From contig OU744723.1 in the NCBI GenBank assembly GCA_916613615.1, positions 68,095,226 through 68,159,225 of the forward strand: a DNA stretch of 64,000 nucleotides, written 5' to 3'. The stretch is from Steromphala cineraria (taxonomy: Eukaryota; Mollusca; Gastropoda; Trochida; Trochidae). Positions within the stretch are counted from its first letter, which is position 1. Every line of letters begins with the position of its first letter. The position numbers and the translations under genes are program-made. The notes below the pieces were generated by a model, which saw only the letters and a list, made by a program, of their open reading frames with translations, was not told the DNA's origin and searched no databases. Below, in pieces: positions 13,051-24,619 of the stretch.

Positions 13051-13120
13051 CATTCTCTTCCCACAGAGGCAGCTCAGTCATACCCGGGTATGACTGAGCT
13101 GCCTCTGTGGGGAGAGAATG
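13051..13120. mobile_element. CATTCTC-family minimal palindromic element, 70 bp
   Basis: Two inverted copies of CATTCTCTTCCCACAGAGGC... meet at a CCCGGG centre with almost no interior. The flanks are TCAAGAACA (13042-13050) and TCAATAACA (13121-13129), a 9-base duplication with one mismatch. It is the stripped form of the elements at 1212 and 20558. Confidence 0.85.
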
Positions 13121-13441
13121 TCAATAACAGTGATGCAGCTCTATTGCAAGAGTGTGTCATAGTCTCCCTTTAAGTGACAATCCTTTTGGGTTATATATTG
13201 TGGAAATCGAATTAAAGAGTACATTTCAGTTTATGCATACAATGATATTAGTACATGATTTTAAAACACAACCAAGTTGAAACATGTTGCTTGGGAAAAT
13301 TTTTTTAATTTATATTTGACAAGTTGATAAAGAAGAGAACACAAAAAAATACCCCGATATGGCAGTCCCTTTAAACCAATACCTCTCGCGTTAAATCTCA
13401 CAATAGTGCGGCAGGGGTCGGACCCATAGCCCTTTCTTACA

Positions 13442-13616
13442 CAACCTGGTTCCCTGGCCTCGTTCCGCGTGCGCTACAGTAAGGTAAGCTTACTGTAGCG
13501 CACGCGGAACGAAGCCAGGGAACCAGGTAAGCTTACTGTAGCGCACGCGGAACGAAGCCAGGGAACCAGGTTAGCTTACTGTAGCGCACGCGGAACGAGG
13601 CCAGGGAACCAGGTTG
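13442..13616. mobile_element. CAACCTGG-family element with triplicated right arm, 175 bp
   Basis: It starts CAACCTGGTTCCCTGGCC and ends with the reverse complement. TTTCTTACA flanks both sides exactly (13433-13441 and 13617-13625), a perfect 9-base target duplication. The right arm is present three times as 43-base tandem units, each carrying CTTACTGTAGCGCACGCGG, while the left arm is single. Confidence 0.85.
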
Positions 13617-13625
13617 TTTCTTACA

Positions 13626-15400
13626 ATCCAATCAGCGAAGCGGCTGAGGAGTCGTTATAACGATGTTTTGTTCACAGACTGAAACTTGATCTGCGGAAGA
13701 GATAGTCGGTCTAACAGTCCCTAAAACAAAATATATGTAGCGACTCATGCAAGTCTACACAATTGTAGCAAGTCTAGGTCACTGCTGTTTAAGGTATAGA
13801 AACAGCCTCACTGGGCCCCTTTCAATTAAAATACTAAATAGCCTCCTTTAAGATATTTTTTATATATCGGAGACTAAAATCTAGTCTACCGGAGAGTGAT
13901 AGCGTGTTAAACTCAAATCTTAACAGCAAACTGATAACGTTTATCTTTAATAAACAATCTGATTTTGATGGACATTTTCAAGCAGATTATAAAATATTTT
14001 ACAAATTGATATGTTGACTGGCAAATGAATTAAAGATATTTTATAGTTTAATCATCATTGTACTATTTATATTAAGGCCGTTTAAGGCGACTGATAGACC
14101 AACATTTAGTCCCTGAAAAAGTTATTTACTAATTTTATTATTTTGATTTTTTATTCAAAAAGAAAGAAAATGGAGCCCTGAGGCATCTAGACTTGCAAAT
14201 ATTTTCTAGACGTAAGAAGGTTCCTTTTATGCTTTTTGCTTTAGGGTCTGGATAAGAGACTAGGCGACTGGAAGCCAGTCTAGATGTTTCAAACAGCTAT
14301 GGTTGCACTGCGTGTAAAGGTTAAGCGTGACACATATACAGACAATAGTATCGGTGTCATGCAAATATTTGATGTATGTGCAGATAAGCTTCACTGCATC
14401 GGTCAACCACGTTCAGAGCTGAGTGATCGGTCAGTGGAAATCTTACTTTTGTTCTAATTTTTTTTATTCATGATTGGTCGAATTTTGAAAACGATTTCTT
14501 ATGTATTTGTAAAGGTTTTAAAAAACAAACAAAAACAACGACAACAACAAAACGTTCAAAGCTGAGTGATCGGTCAGAGGAAATTTTACTTCTGTTTTTA
14601 TCTTTTTTATTCATGACAGATCGAATTGTAAAAACTTTTGCTTGAGAGGTGCAAGTTTGATTGGCATGAATCCAATTGTATGTTACAATCATGTAAATAT
14701 CAACAAGGATTTAATCGTAAGTCTTTTTCGCTGATGGCTTTGAATCTCAAAGACACATTATACTTTGTCATATTAACTACCCGTCACGATTTTTCCAATA
14801 TTTCTAAATATTCAACAATGATAATGAAATGAAAGACAAAAAGATGTATTATTCATGTTAGACATAGGCGCATCCATAAATTAGCTTCTTTGAATCAAGG
14901 ATATATTTCATTATGCGGATATTTGGACGAAGTCTATTTAATTCTTGATTTTCCCAATATAACATCTGTTGTCATTGTATTCCAAATCAATCCAACTATA
15001 CAGTCCATTCATTTCCGGTCGTTATTGATATTGCAGGATTCACAATGTAGGTCATTATCAAAACATGTTTGAAAACATTTTATAATTTAAAAAAATAAGA
15101 AATACATAATTATTTTCACGCTTACGATTAAACTAGCAATTTGTAATTTGGTTTACAAATTACAATCACTTAGAAAAAATTTAATTTATATAACATTTTT
15201 TTTTATAATCGCACATGCTTGTCATGACATATATCGGAAATACTCCATGTGATATACTTAATATACACTCCATGTGATATACTTGATATACACACCTCGA
15301 GATAATGATTCACGGCTGCAGCTGTTACTAAAGTACTTTTTAATTCTGATAATAATAGAATCGGAAACAATGAAGTAGCCAAAGAGTAATACGCAAAATC
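13626..15400. other. Gene-free stretch
   Basis: AT-rich with no recognisable gene. CAAAGCTGAGTGATCGGTCAG-like sequence near 14,414-14,435 and 14,558-14,578 is a short direct repeat. Confidence 0.5.
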
Positions 15401-15429
15401 TGTTGCTGGTATAGTTTAACAGATTATTC

Positions 15430-15463
15430 TCAGTTACGAGGCTGTTATTGTAAGGCTGGTTCG
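15430..15463 (+). promoter_or_regulatory. Candidate 5' non-coding exon B
   Basis: GGCTGGTTCG followed by donor GTGAGTG at 15,464. It is one of three donor-ended segments upstream of the acceptor at 18,060; its start is unknown. Confidence 0.2.
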
Positions 15464-15699
15464 GTGAGTGTTAATTTTAATATTTAGCAATTACTTTGAC
15501 AATTTCTTTTTGAAAGCCCACATCATCTATTTAAAGGAAGATGATATGTTTTACACAGTATATGAAACACATTTTGTAACATCGATTTTCATTATGACCC
15601 ATCATTAGTCATTTTCGTCACTGTTTTATTGTTGACTATATATCCGCATTTTTTACTTTTGATAGATTGATCTTTTGTTTTGATTCGGGAGTAATGAGT

Positions 15700-16410
15700 T
15701 ACGTCTCTAGGACATCCATAGATTAATGGGGCTCGAATCCCAAACCACACTTTTTCTAAAACTTAAACAGTGCATTTAGCAAAATATAGTTGGTCATACA
15801 TAAACATATCTTCTAAAATGCATATAAGAAAGTGACATATACCCCACAAAGTGAGGTTTTCGTTGTAAGTTGTTGTGTATCACTACTGGCCCCGTTACAT
15901 ATACATGTGAGGTTGCGTACGTGAACATATAAGCTTAGATAACGTATTACATCTGATAATTATTTTAAAAAAGAGTTAATCAATTGCAGGTGTCACGTTT
16001 TAAAATCTACGCGAATCAATGTACTCAGATCAACTCGAATGACCTAAAGCTTAAATGTCCGCATGAAGTGATTGCTTGATACAAAATGTTATTGAAATCT
16101 CTTTCTTCGACTATGGATAATCGCTTTGAGTAAATCGTTATTTTACTCTCTTTATAAGGAATTTGAGTGAAAATCAACTTTTATGACAGACACAAAAGAT
16201 ATAGAAAGTTCTACATTGCCTTTTAATTGTTATTATAATGTAGGCCTGAGTTATTGAGTCTGGGGTTCGAATGTCTTTTGATTCGTTTCGTTGATATTAT
16301 CACCGTCAGTCCCTAAAGTAATATCATGTGATATATCCCTGGTAGGTCAAAAGGTAGGTTGTTTCAATCCCCCCCATTGGTTAGGAGTTCGAATCTTTGT
16401 GGAGGCGTGT
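15700..16410. repeat. Cluster of tRNA box B-like fragments
   Basis: GGGGCTCGAATCCC (15,729), GGGGTTCGAATG (16,262) and AGGAGTTCGAATCTT (16,384) each resemble a tRNA T-arm. No paired cloverleaf surrounds any of them. Probably remains of tRNA-derived SINEs. Confidence 0.35.
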
Positions 16411-17039
16411 CGATGATAATACGAGTGTCAATCCCTTTACATGATGTCTATCTCCTGGTTAGAGGAATGTCACAGTGACCCAGTCACTTACATTGTATCA
16501 GTTTTCTGTATATAGGGTATTTAAGGAATAATAATTTCATATCTTATATAAACTCAACAAGTGTTAAGGACTCCCGACAACATGAAATATTTAAACATCC
16601 TATGAGTAACTGTATGAACTACTGAATACCGTATCTTGTCTAATACACGACCCAAAAACTCAAGGGGCCTTCTTTAGTCTAGATATATTTGCAAGTCTAC
16701 TAACCTCAGCTCTGGCCTAAAATCCTTTTTATTTAATGTAATTTTTAAATATCGAAAATAATAACAGACATATTTCTTTTTTCAGGAAACTGTATTATAT
16801 ATTATACCTATATAAGTCTAGCCCCGGTACAGAAAATCGGGTTGGTCCGTTACTTAAGTTGTTGAGTATACAATATTGGGAGGATGTTTGCTAATAGTAA
16901 GTGAGTTAATTGTAATTCACGATACGGTCAAAGTTCATATTTCACGTGACATTTGAGATAGGAGTTGTGATGGGATAATTGTTTCCGGTATTTCCTGTCC
17001 CGTTAGGCGTTATTATAAATAATAAGTGAATGTTTAAAT

Positions 17040-17111
17040 AAAGGCTTCTCTACATCCTGAGTAGTACTTAGAGTTTGCTTGTTCAGGATTTGTTGTAAGG
17101 GGATACATCTG
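17040..17111 (+). promoter_or_regulatory. Candidate 5' non-coding exon C
   Basis: TTTAAATAAAGG (about 17,033), a weak TATA-like sequence, precedes a segment ending GGGATACATCTG before donor GTGAGTAG at 17,112. It is the nearest of the three candidate first exons to the coding exon at 18,061, about 0.95 kb away. Confidence 0.35.
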
Positions 17112-18063
17112 GTGAGTAGTGAATTAATTATTTAGCAGGTCACGGTGACATTCCTTCAATTTAACGAGCTATAATAACCTTATGTATATACGTTTTCGAA
17201 TGATATATATTTTCCTGTTGTTATTTTTGAAAATGATTAATTTTATATGCGGAAGTTTGGCATTAACGTTGTCCTGATTTTACGACAATGCTTTTCAACC
17301 AGATACATATTGACAAATCTGCCACTAAATAGAAAATAGGGACATCAGGTTTTCTACAAAATAATGTAGATACATTTGATTATCGTATGAATAATACTTC
17401 ATCAGGAGATGAATGGAGAAAAGACTATATTCCTAGGTATTTTTGTCATTTAAGGTGATTCATGTTTATTATTACCTGCCATTTGCTCTATGTTTTGTCA
17501 AAGGTCTCATACCGAAAATCTTGGTCCGTCCATTCTGTTAGAATATGATGCGTAACATATTGCTCACATTTATAAAGGTCCAAATCATTTATTCACTTTG
17601 AAATAATTGGTCTCAATCAATTCTCTATCAAGAATCATAATCCTGCAATTGAATGATTCTGTTAATGTATGTGCTTTGTTTATCCTTAAAATCTAAAATT
17701 TAAAACATTATAAAATGCTAAGAAAATTCGAAAATTCTTATACTTATTGAACGACCCCCTGTGCAAGATTCCAATTTCATCCCTCAGAGTTAGGCAACAT
17801 CGATGACAACGTCACACTAACAGCCTTTACCACACGACCACCATGACTCACATCCCGAAAGGAATTGACCTAAACAATTACAAGCTTTGCAGATAGTGCG
17901 ATTCAACTTATATCAAGGGTTCAATCAAGCTATTTTAAACCTGACTCTTAACCAACGATGAATAACTATTTACTTTGGTCTAGTTGAATCATTGAAATTG
18001 TGACAATTGTTCATTCAACTCAACTCATGCCATGCTCATGCAAATCTTCTTCTGTTCCAGATC

Positions 18064-18321
18064 ATGGGTCAAGGTGAAGGTCAGGGCGAAGGTCAAGGTC
18101 GCGGAGGTGCCGGTATTCTCTGGGCATTCATCTGGTTCCTTATTCTCATCTTCCTTGGTTGGCCTATCGGGTTCTTTATCGCCTGGCTCTACGTTTTGTT
18201 ATTGCCGTTCGCGGCCTGCATTGCCCCGATCAAGGATGCGTGCGAAGCCATACTTCGTCTCGTGCAGCTTCCTCTGACATGCGCAGAGAATATGATCAAC
18301 CAAAAGCCACTGTGTTCATAA
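18064..18321 (+). CDS. Small hydrophobic membrane protein (85 aa)
   Basis: The start is the ATG three bases after a strong acceptor (TTCTTCTGTTCCAG, 18,047-18,060), so the 5' UTR is split. An open frame continues upstream but only through the intron. The protein has a Gly/Gln/Glu-rich head (MGQGEGQGEGQGRGG). About 35 hydrophobic residues follow, broken by GWPIGFF, enough for one long or two short membrane segments. It ends in an amphipathic tail with four cysteines: ACIAP, DACEAI, LTCAEN and a final LCS. I recall similar short proteins in other molluscs, with the same WPIGF and QLPLTCA signatures, but know no named family or function. Alternative first exons are possible (candidates end at 8270, 15,463 and 17,111). 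The 3' UTR starts with two copies of AAAGGGAGATAACT. Confidence 0.7.
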   Translation: MGQGEGQGEGQGRGGAGILWAFIWFLILIFLGWPIGFFIAWLYVLLLPFAACIAPIKDACEAILRLVQLPLTCAENMINQKPLCS

Positions 18322-18387
18322 ATGTTTCAGTTTGGAGGTGACAAAGGGAGATAACTGTGTTCGGATTACATATAAAGGGAGATAACT

Positions 18388-19740
18388 GGTTGACTGTGAA
18401 AACGCTTTGGATTGCGTTTTGGATATTTGGAATTCTTCGATGTTTAGAAACTTGCAATATTTGGAATACTTGTGAACGTAAAGTACAAAGGCATCCAGAT
18501 GAGGTGTAGCGGATACAATTTTGGTAGATCGCAGAGACGAATCGAAGGAGTAAGACAAGGTTCGGAAGTGCAGTTTGAGAAACCACTTAGACTTAGATTA
18601 TGCAAAGTGACTGATAAGTGATTTGCCTTGAAAAGTTGTGTCTTAAAATCACTTGCTCATTCTCCTGAGCAGTATTATGCTATGCTTGGACAGCCACTAT
18701 GAAACATCTTCCCCGTAAGGCCTAGATAGCCAACGTTAACGTTATAACGAGCCTTTGATGAGCTCGTCTATACCGTGTGCTACCTTGGCCTTGTCGGGAA
18801 GATGCTATGAAGTTGTCAATATGGATAGAGATTCTTCACGTGCAGTTATAGATATGATTAAAATCTGCGTTAAAAGTTAGATGTGTATCGTTAAATATCT
18901 TATGATGATTTTAGCAAAAAAAAAGACCGCAAGCTTCAGTATGTATACTTAAAAATATTATCTTGAAGGGCAGACTAGTGCAAATCTGTTAGCCAATACA
19001 ATGGTAGTTGAGTCATTAAACCCCCTCACTACATTAGAACTAATGGCAGCCGTTGGCACCGAAGGGGTTAATAAATCCATCATGTCTCACAGTATATTTC
19101 TGCTGAATGATTATTTCAAGAACATATTGCATTTCGGTTGACCTACCAACCTACTGTATGAGGGATAGGGTTGCGGGAGTGACCAATTCCACGGTCAATT
19201 TATGAAAATTTAATTTAAACGGGATGTTGGAAGAAAACAGAAAACACACACCAATTTACCATTACCCATCAAAAACTCAACGACAATACATTTACGTGCC
19301 TTAACCTAGTTTACGCCGCCGGGCTAATGCCTTACTTCAGCCTTTTTTCATATTTTAAAAAAAAATTTGAAAACAAACAAATAATTAAAGGAAACTCTTA
19401 GTCTTCCTATACAAGGTTTAGAAGGTTAGAACAACATTATATATGATATTTCTGCGGCAGCACAAACATTCAGGGGGTAACATCAAATCTTTTCTTACCG
19501 TATTTTCTCTCTAAATCACCTCATCATCATTCAAGTGTTCACATGTTCCGTTTTTATCTAGTAATGAATCATGAATTTTGATAACCTGAGATTTAATATG
19601 TTTTTTAACATTATGATCACTTATACATGGAAAAGCTTGTAATATGTTGATAATAAAAATATCATGTCATTTTCATAAACTTGCATATGGCACAAACAAA
19701 CTGAGAGCCGTAAAGCATTCATCGATTTGATGCTTTCATA
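18388..19740. other. Gene-free stretch
   Basis: It starts with the 3' UTR of the membrane-protein gene. I could not identify its polyadenylation signal, nor any other gene. Confidence 0.45.
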
Positions 19741-19741
19741 C

Positions 19742-19926
19742 ACAGAGGTTCGAATCTCGGAGTGGACCCTATAATTTTTTTAGTATTTTTTTTCAAACTT
19801 TTGCACTATATATCGTTTTCATATGTTGGGATAAACCTACATTTCAAATTTGAACGAAATTGGTCAAGAAATAAATTTTGTAGCGTAATTCCTATCATAG
19901 GGTCCACTCCGAGATTCGAACCTGCA
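19742..19926. repeat. Inverted repeat of a tRNA-like 3' end
   Basis: AGGTTCGAATCTCGGAGTGG with ACCCTAT (about 19,746-19,772) is mirrored by ATAGGGTCCACTCCGAG with ATTCGAACCT (19,897-19,923), about 125 bases apart. The T-arm does not pair as a tRNA would need, so I call it a small inverted-repeat element. Confidence 0.6.
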
Positions 19927-20164
19927 AAGGCACATCGAAAGTAAAATTACAATTTTAATCTAATGATAACCTCAAATTCATTTCGGTGATCTCAATTCCC
20001 AACTCAGTATGTCTAGTTCTTATAAAGCTGTTATCCATGTATAGATATCATTATAATTATTTCTTTAGGGGGCGTTATAACTTATATGTACCATTTTACT
20101 TATACCTTTTGGAACTATGTATGGGTCTCATTCAGTTACCTGTGTTTATATACCTGTAGTGAAT

Positions 20165-20235
20165 AAAGATATATATATATGTATAAAACTTGTTATTATT
20201 ATTATATATATGTATAAAAGTTGTTATTATTTTTC
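20165..20235. repeat. AT-rich 40-bp tandem duplication
   Basis: ATATATATATGTATAAAA followed by (C/G)TTGTTATTATT occurs twice in a row. Confidence 0.6.
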
Positions 20236-20557
20236 ATGATAAAGGATAAGATTGAGGGTAGTAAATGATCATAAATATATATGGTGCTATGTCTATTTAA
20301 GTAGCATGCATATAGCGCTGGAGATGTTTTTCTTTCTAAAACATGCATATAACAGGGGAGGATGCCGGATTTTGGTTTAAGCGGGGTACGCCCCTTGGGT
20401 GTCAAACGTATAAATTGATATTTAATACGTTTTGGTCATGAGTGAGAAATACAACGCTAAACATATAATATATTCAAAACATTTTTGGGAGGGCTGGCAA
20501 CCCCATGCACACCCTGTCCGGATCCGCATTTGTAAAGTGATAAATCTTAGTTTAAAT

Positions 20558-20911
20558 CATTCTCTCCCCACAGAGGCAGATCAAGTCATGTTGGTTTAGC
20601 CTCTGTTCTATTACCCCGAAATCCGTGGGTTCCGGAAGTTTCCCCTGGCGGGAAAAAACCCGCATTACAATCCATTTGAATTTCTTTAGCAAATGACAAC
20701 GCTTCTCGCATGGAAAGGGTGGTTCAAATCACGTACAATGCTTTTGCCTTGATTTGCTAGCCAAAACGATGATTTTAGCACCGCGTGGCTGATTGCACAA
20801 CTAACTTTGATTGCCTTCAATCAGGCATATCCCATTCTATCCCACAAACTCGGCGTAATACAACAGAGGCTAAATCAACATGACTTGATCTGCCTCTGTC
20901 GGGAGAGAATG
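20558..20911. mobile_element. CATTCTC-family TIR element, 354 bp
   Basis: The left terminus CATTCTCTCCCCACAGAGGC continues for about 58 bases that are mirrored at the right end, including GATCAAGTCATGTTG and TTTAGCCTCTGTT. The flanks are an exact 9-base duplication AGTTTAAAT (20549-20557 and 20912-20920). The interior shares GATTGCACAACTAACTTTGA with the 1.4-kb copy. Non-autonomous; Mutator-like mobilisation is inferred from the duplication length only. Confidence 0.85.
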
Positions 20912-21003
20912 AGTTTAAATATGATTGTCGGAAAAAAATGCAAAAGCGAGATACTTTTCAGTTGTCTGAATCAAATAAGGCGAGTTGTAAGGATATGTCT
21001 GTC

Positions 21004-21060
21004 TAAGTAAACCTAGCCTCAATAATACTCGCCGCATACTCCCGATATTGAGTCTAAATA
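21004..21060. repeat. Dispersed repeat shared with 28,676-28,735
   Basis: GTAAACCTAGC, CAAT.ATACTCGC and CGATATTGAGTCTA occur in the same order at both places. The second lies just beyond the 3' end of the DIRS element, so this may be a solo terminal fragment of that family. Confidence 0.5.
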
Positions 21061-21464
21061 GGTTCAGTAAGTGGTCACGTCAGCCGACCTTTCGGTGTAT
21101 GAAAACGATACTGGTTAATTGAAAAACAAAGATTCCGAATCATGTATATATGAACATGAAGTGAGGAATGATATTGTATATGTTGCTGTATCGAAATTTA
21201 GATTCGATATTTTGGAAATCATAAAGAAACCATTACTCGTACCAGGCTGAGTTTCTGATTTGAGTACTGGGTCGTGTAAGACGACCTTTGAACTCCATCC
21301 AATCAGCGAGAAAGATATTAAGTATTGATGATAATGCCGGGCCTCTGACTGCTCGACCTAATGTATAGCAACAACTCATGGACATACAGCTATAGACCAG
21401 TACAGTGATTCTGCATCGTTGCTACTGAACACATTGATAACATCAAAAATAGGCAACTTGAAAC

Positions 21465-21878
21465 ATGAAATTTCACACATATCATGAACAGTCTATTACA
21501 ATTTCACAACTCATATCACCTTGTAATGTTAAACGCAAAAGTTTCGAAAACGCACAGGGTGGTCCTATTATGTTCGATGCGTTTCTGAGGAAAAAATATC
21601 TTTTCTTCATATACAATTTTTTTCTGAGATTTCTATTGCACCTGATGTATGCAGGTCATGTAATGATACAAAGTGGCCAATTCACATTTGGTGTCATTCC
21701 GTATTTTTATTGTAAGTTCTCAATCTTGATCGAAGGTATCGTTGCAAGTGACAGAGCTATGAACCGTTCCCCAGCGTACAGCGAATTATATCCGGTTCGC
21801 ACTGTTAAGATTGTACACCGTGGAACTGGACACTATCACTATCACCAATACTATTCTCATTGTTTATTGAAGATTTAG
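21465..21878 (+). CDS. Unrecognised open frame, 137 aa (doubtful)
   Basis: The longest unexplained plus-strand frame in this part. It has a hydrophobic aromatic stretch (FFIYNFFLRFLLHLMYAG) and a histidine/tyrosine-rich C-terminus. Near-random composition, no recognised domain and no splice or promoter support. An AATAAA-like string follows at about 21,880. I include it only as a possibility. Confidence 0.15.
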   Translation: MKFHTYHEQSITISQLISPCNVKRKSFENAQGGPIMFDAFLRKKYLFFIYNFFLRFLLHLMYAGHVMIQSGQFTFGVIPYFYCKFSILIEGIVASDRAMNRSPAYSELYPVRTVKIVHRGTGHYHYHQYYSHCLLKI

Positions 21879-21889
21879 AAAATAAACTA

Positions 21890-23740
21890 CAAGAAGACAC
21901 TAATGCAGGACTGTGTATAGAAGACCTCATACTGTACGTATTATTATTACATGTCCGTTTTACAGTGACTTAGGACTTAAATATCTAAAACAATACTATT
22001 TTAATTGAAGGCACCTTCAGTTTACAAATTCCTACAATTTTTATCTACTAATGATGTTAAAAATGAGAAACTTAGCAGCATATGTATATGAAGCTTTTTA
22101 ATTGTTAATTTGTAAATCATCCTCGCTATCTCACAATCATATGAAAATGTTATGTACATGGCCAGAGGCCATTTGTTATGGCTTGAGTCAATAAACGTTT
22201 CTGTCTGTCCTATTTAGTGGTACTCAGATCAGAGAGGAAGCGAGGCACGAGTGATGAGGCTCAGGTATCGTTTATATTGAAAAGATGGCAGGTCAAGTCC
22301 TAGTCCTAGCCCCCCAAAGAGGCCTACCAGTATAGGCCCATGAAAGTCTTAGTAAATGAAAAAAGTCGAGATCATTGCAGTTCTAACAATGAAGAGCTTC
22401 AGTCGACTGAGAACTTAGAGATTTACTCAAGCATGCACATACAGTATGTCGTTTTGTCTTGTAACACGAGTGAGTGTAAAAATATATTTTCCCGAGCGAA
22501 AGCGAGGGGAATATCATTTCACTGCAACGAGTATTGTATATAGCAAGAAACCATCAATTGAATCAAACGCGTCAGTGAAAATGGATACATCACTAACTCG
22601 GTCACGATAAAAAGACTAATGATGTAGCGCCATTTACAAACGACATAACTCTCATCACATACGGGAACTGGGATGTAGGGGTTTGGGGATAGAAACCTCC
22701 GCGCTCTCTCCCTCCAACTGTATCCCTGGTATACACCGGGAGAAAACGCTGATCCCTGATGTATCGGGATGTTTCCCACAGCAGAAATCGTATTTCTGAA
22801 GACACAAACACGTCGAACTTCAGCATTCTGTGGCATCCATGTCTCTAACAATGCAAACATACTGAAATAGACATGACATTCCAATTATCTATATGTGATT
22901 TTAAAAATGTCAAATTTTGCACTAAACGCTTAGATTAGAATGCAGTGTTTAAATGCACATAAAGTAAAAATGTTTATATCGGATGATCCTTCATGCTGAC
23001 GTCATTCTTTATCTATAATAATTGTCTATCCAAACTCTTCTGCCACACACTAGATGCTCTGATCTCTATCCTCTGTCTCTCGGAATCCTAAAGCTATCAG
23101 AATCTGTAAATCTTTGCATAATCAAATCTGTAGATAATTATATTAACGCATCAAAACTACTAAGTCCTTTTAAATTTGTTTGCCAATCCCTTTCTGTAGC
23201 TTTATGACAATAGGTTTAAACTTAACTACTCATGTAGTTTATATTAGCGTGTCCACCGGCAGATTCTGTTGGCGCAATATTAACATAAAATCAATATTAA
23301 GATATAGCACAGGTACCTTTTCTTCTTTTATATCTTTTTTATGTTCATCAAACTGAAATCATAAACAGGCAGTATGCCTTCATCAAGAAGGATATCGTTT
23401 CGTTTTGGAATATTTGGTGTTTTGTCTTTTCAATATAGCTTTTATATGAAAGTACGTTCATAAACAAATGTGTCAGAGATGCGTACGTACGATCTAATAT
23501 AACAATTTTCATAGCCTGTAATCAAGATTCATTGCAACTCTAGATCAGTCAGCCCTAGGTTAAAACATATTCTGGGCTCCATTTTGTTATAGTACATGCA
23601 TTGTTTAAAAATATTGTCAATATTGAAACAAAAACAAGTCTGATTAAAATCGGCCTAGTTCCGAGGAATACAATTTATTCTATGATCAGCGGGTTTTATC
23701 AGTTAAATAAACTGTCTATCAGGCAACAGTGACGATATAT
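21890..23740. other. Gene-free stretch
   Basis: No gene recognised. The 121-residue minus-strand frame at 22,519-22,884 has no recognisable features. The segment TTTTCCCGAGCGAAAGCGAGG near 22,490 looks like a piece of a dispersed repeat. Confidence 0.45.
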
Positions 23741-24450
23741 TATTTAAGGATTCAGCCATAAGGCTGAATCCTTATTGTTATTGGCGTGTTTTTGTTTTTT
23801 TAATTATTCCACGATTTTTGTGAGCAGGATTCAGACCAAACGGCTAATGCTATCAAAGCAAAATTTCACAGGCTGGTAGACCTTGCTGAGGAATAGCGAC
23901 AATAAGCTTTTGGGCCAAATCGATCCGTACATTAAAGGTCCAGTTCGATTCCAAAGTCGAAAATTTAACATTGATTTTTTTTCAAAATGTACTTAGAGAC
24001 TTGAATTTTTTTTTAAAAGATGCGCAATCAAAAATGCTGCAAATTCGTAGGTCACGTGGTTTGGCCGCCATCTTGCTTTTAGTGCATTTTCGACCATTTC
24101 TGACCCCACCCACCTTTGAAAATCTTCTTCTCTGAAGATACTTGCACTAGAGAGCTGAAATTTATACTCAATGTAGCTGAAGCATTGTAGTTCTGAATTT
24201 GAATACTTTTCTTGCTGTGATTTTTCAAAGTTGACCAAAATGTAAAAATCGCAAACTTCAAGGGCAGATAACTCAAAACCCACCCAGACGAATTTTATGA
24301 TATTTGCATGAGAGCTAGACATTGGCAAGGTCTTCAAGATAAAAGAATAAAATCACAGTCACTTCCAGTCAGGAGCAGAGGTCAAACTTTGCATTTTGGA
24401 AATGTGGTGTTTTGGTGGTTATGTTTAAGACATCGTAGCGAATCAACAAC
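23741..24450. repeat. Dispersed repeat family R1, copy 1
   Basis: About 700 bases closely matching 48,103-48,790 in the same orientation, for example GGCTGGTAGACCTTG, GTAGGTCACGTGGTTTGGCC and AGGAGCAGAGGTCAAACTTT. This copy begins with a perfect 12-base-stem hairpin, AAGGATTCAGCC / GGCTGAATCCTT (23,746-23,773). Overlapping short open frames are not genes. Confidence 0.75.
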
Positions 24451-24619
24451 GTACGATAGCAATTTAGCTTCCTTTTTTGTTTTCAAAAGGTTATTTGTTC
24501 ATTATATAACATTGACTTATATTTTAGTTTAAAGTAATAATCTGGTTTGCATAATCTTTAATATACTCATTTTAAGAAATATGGGAACACTTATTAATAA
24601 GGGTCAATATGGAAAGTCA

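Noticed and set aside
19742..19772. Functional tRNA gene
   Set aside because: Box B-like sequence only; the T-stem does not pair and there is no cloverleaf. The sequence is half of an inverted repeat.
22519..22884. 121-residue minus-strand protein
   Set aside because: No recognisable domain, splice signal or composition bias; overlaps another frame on the same strand.
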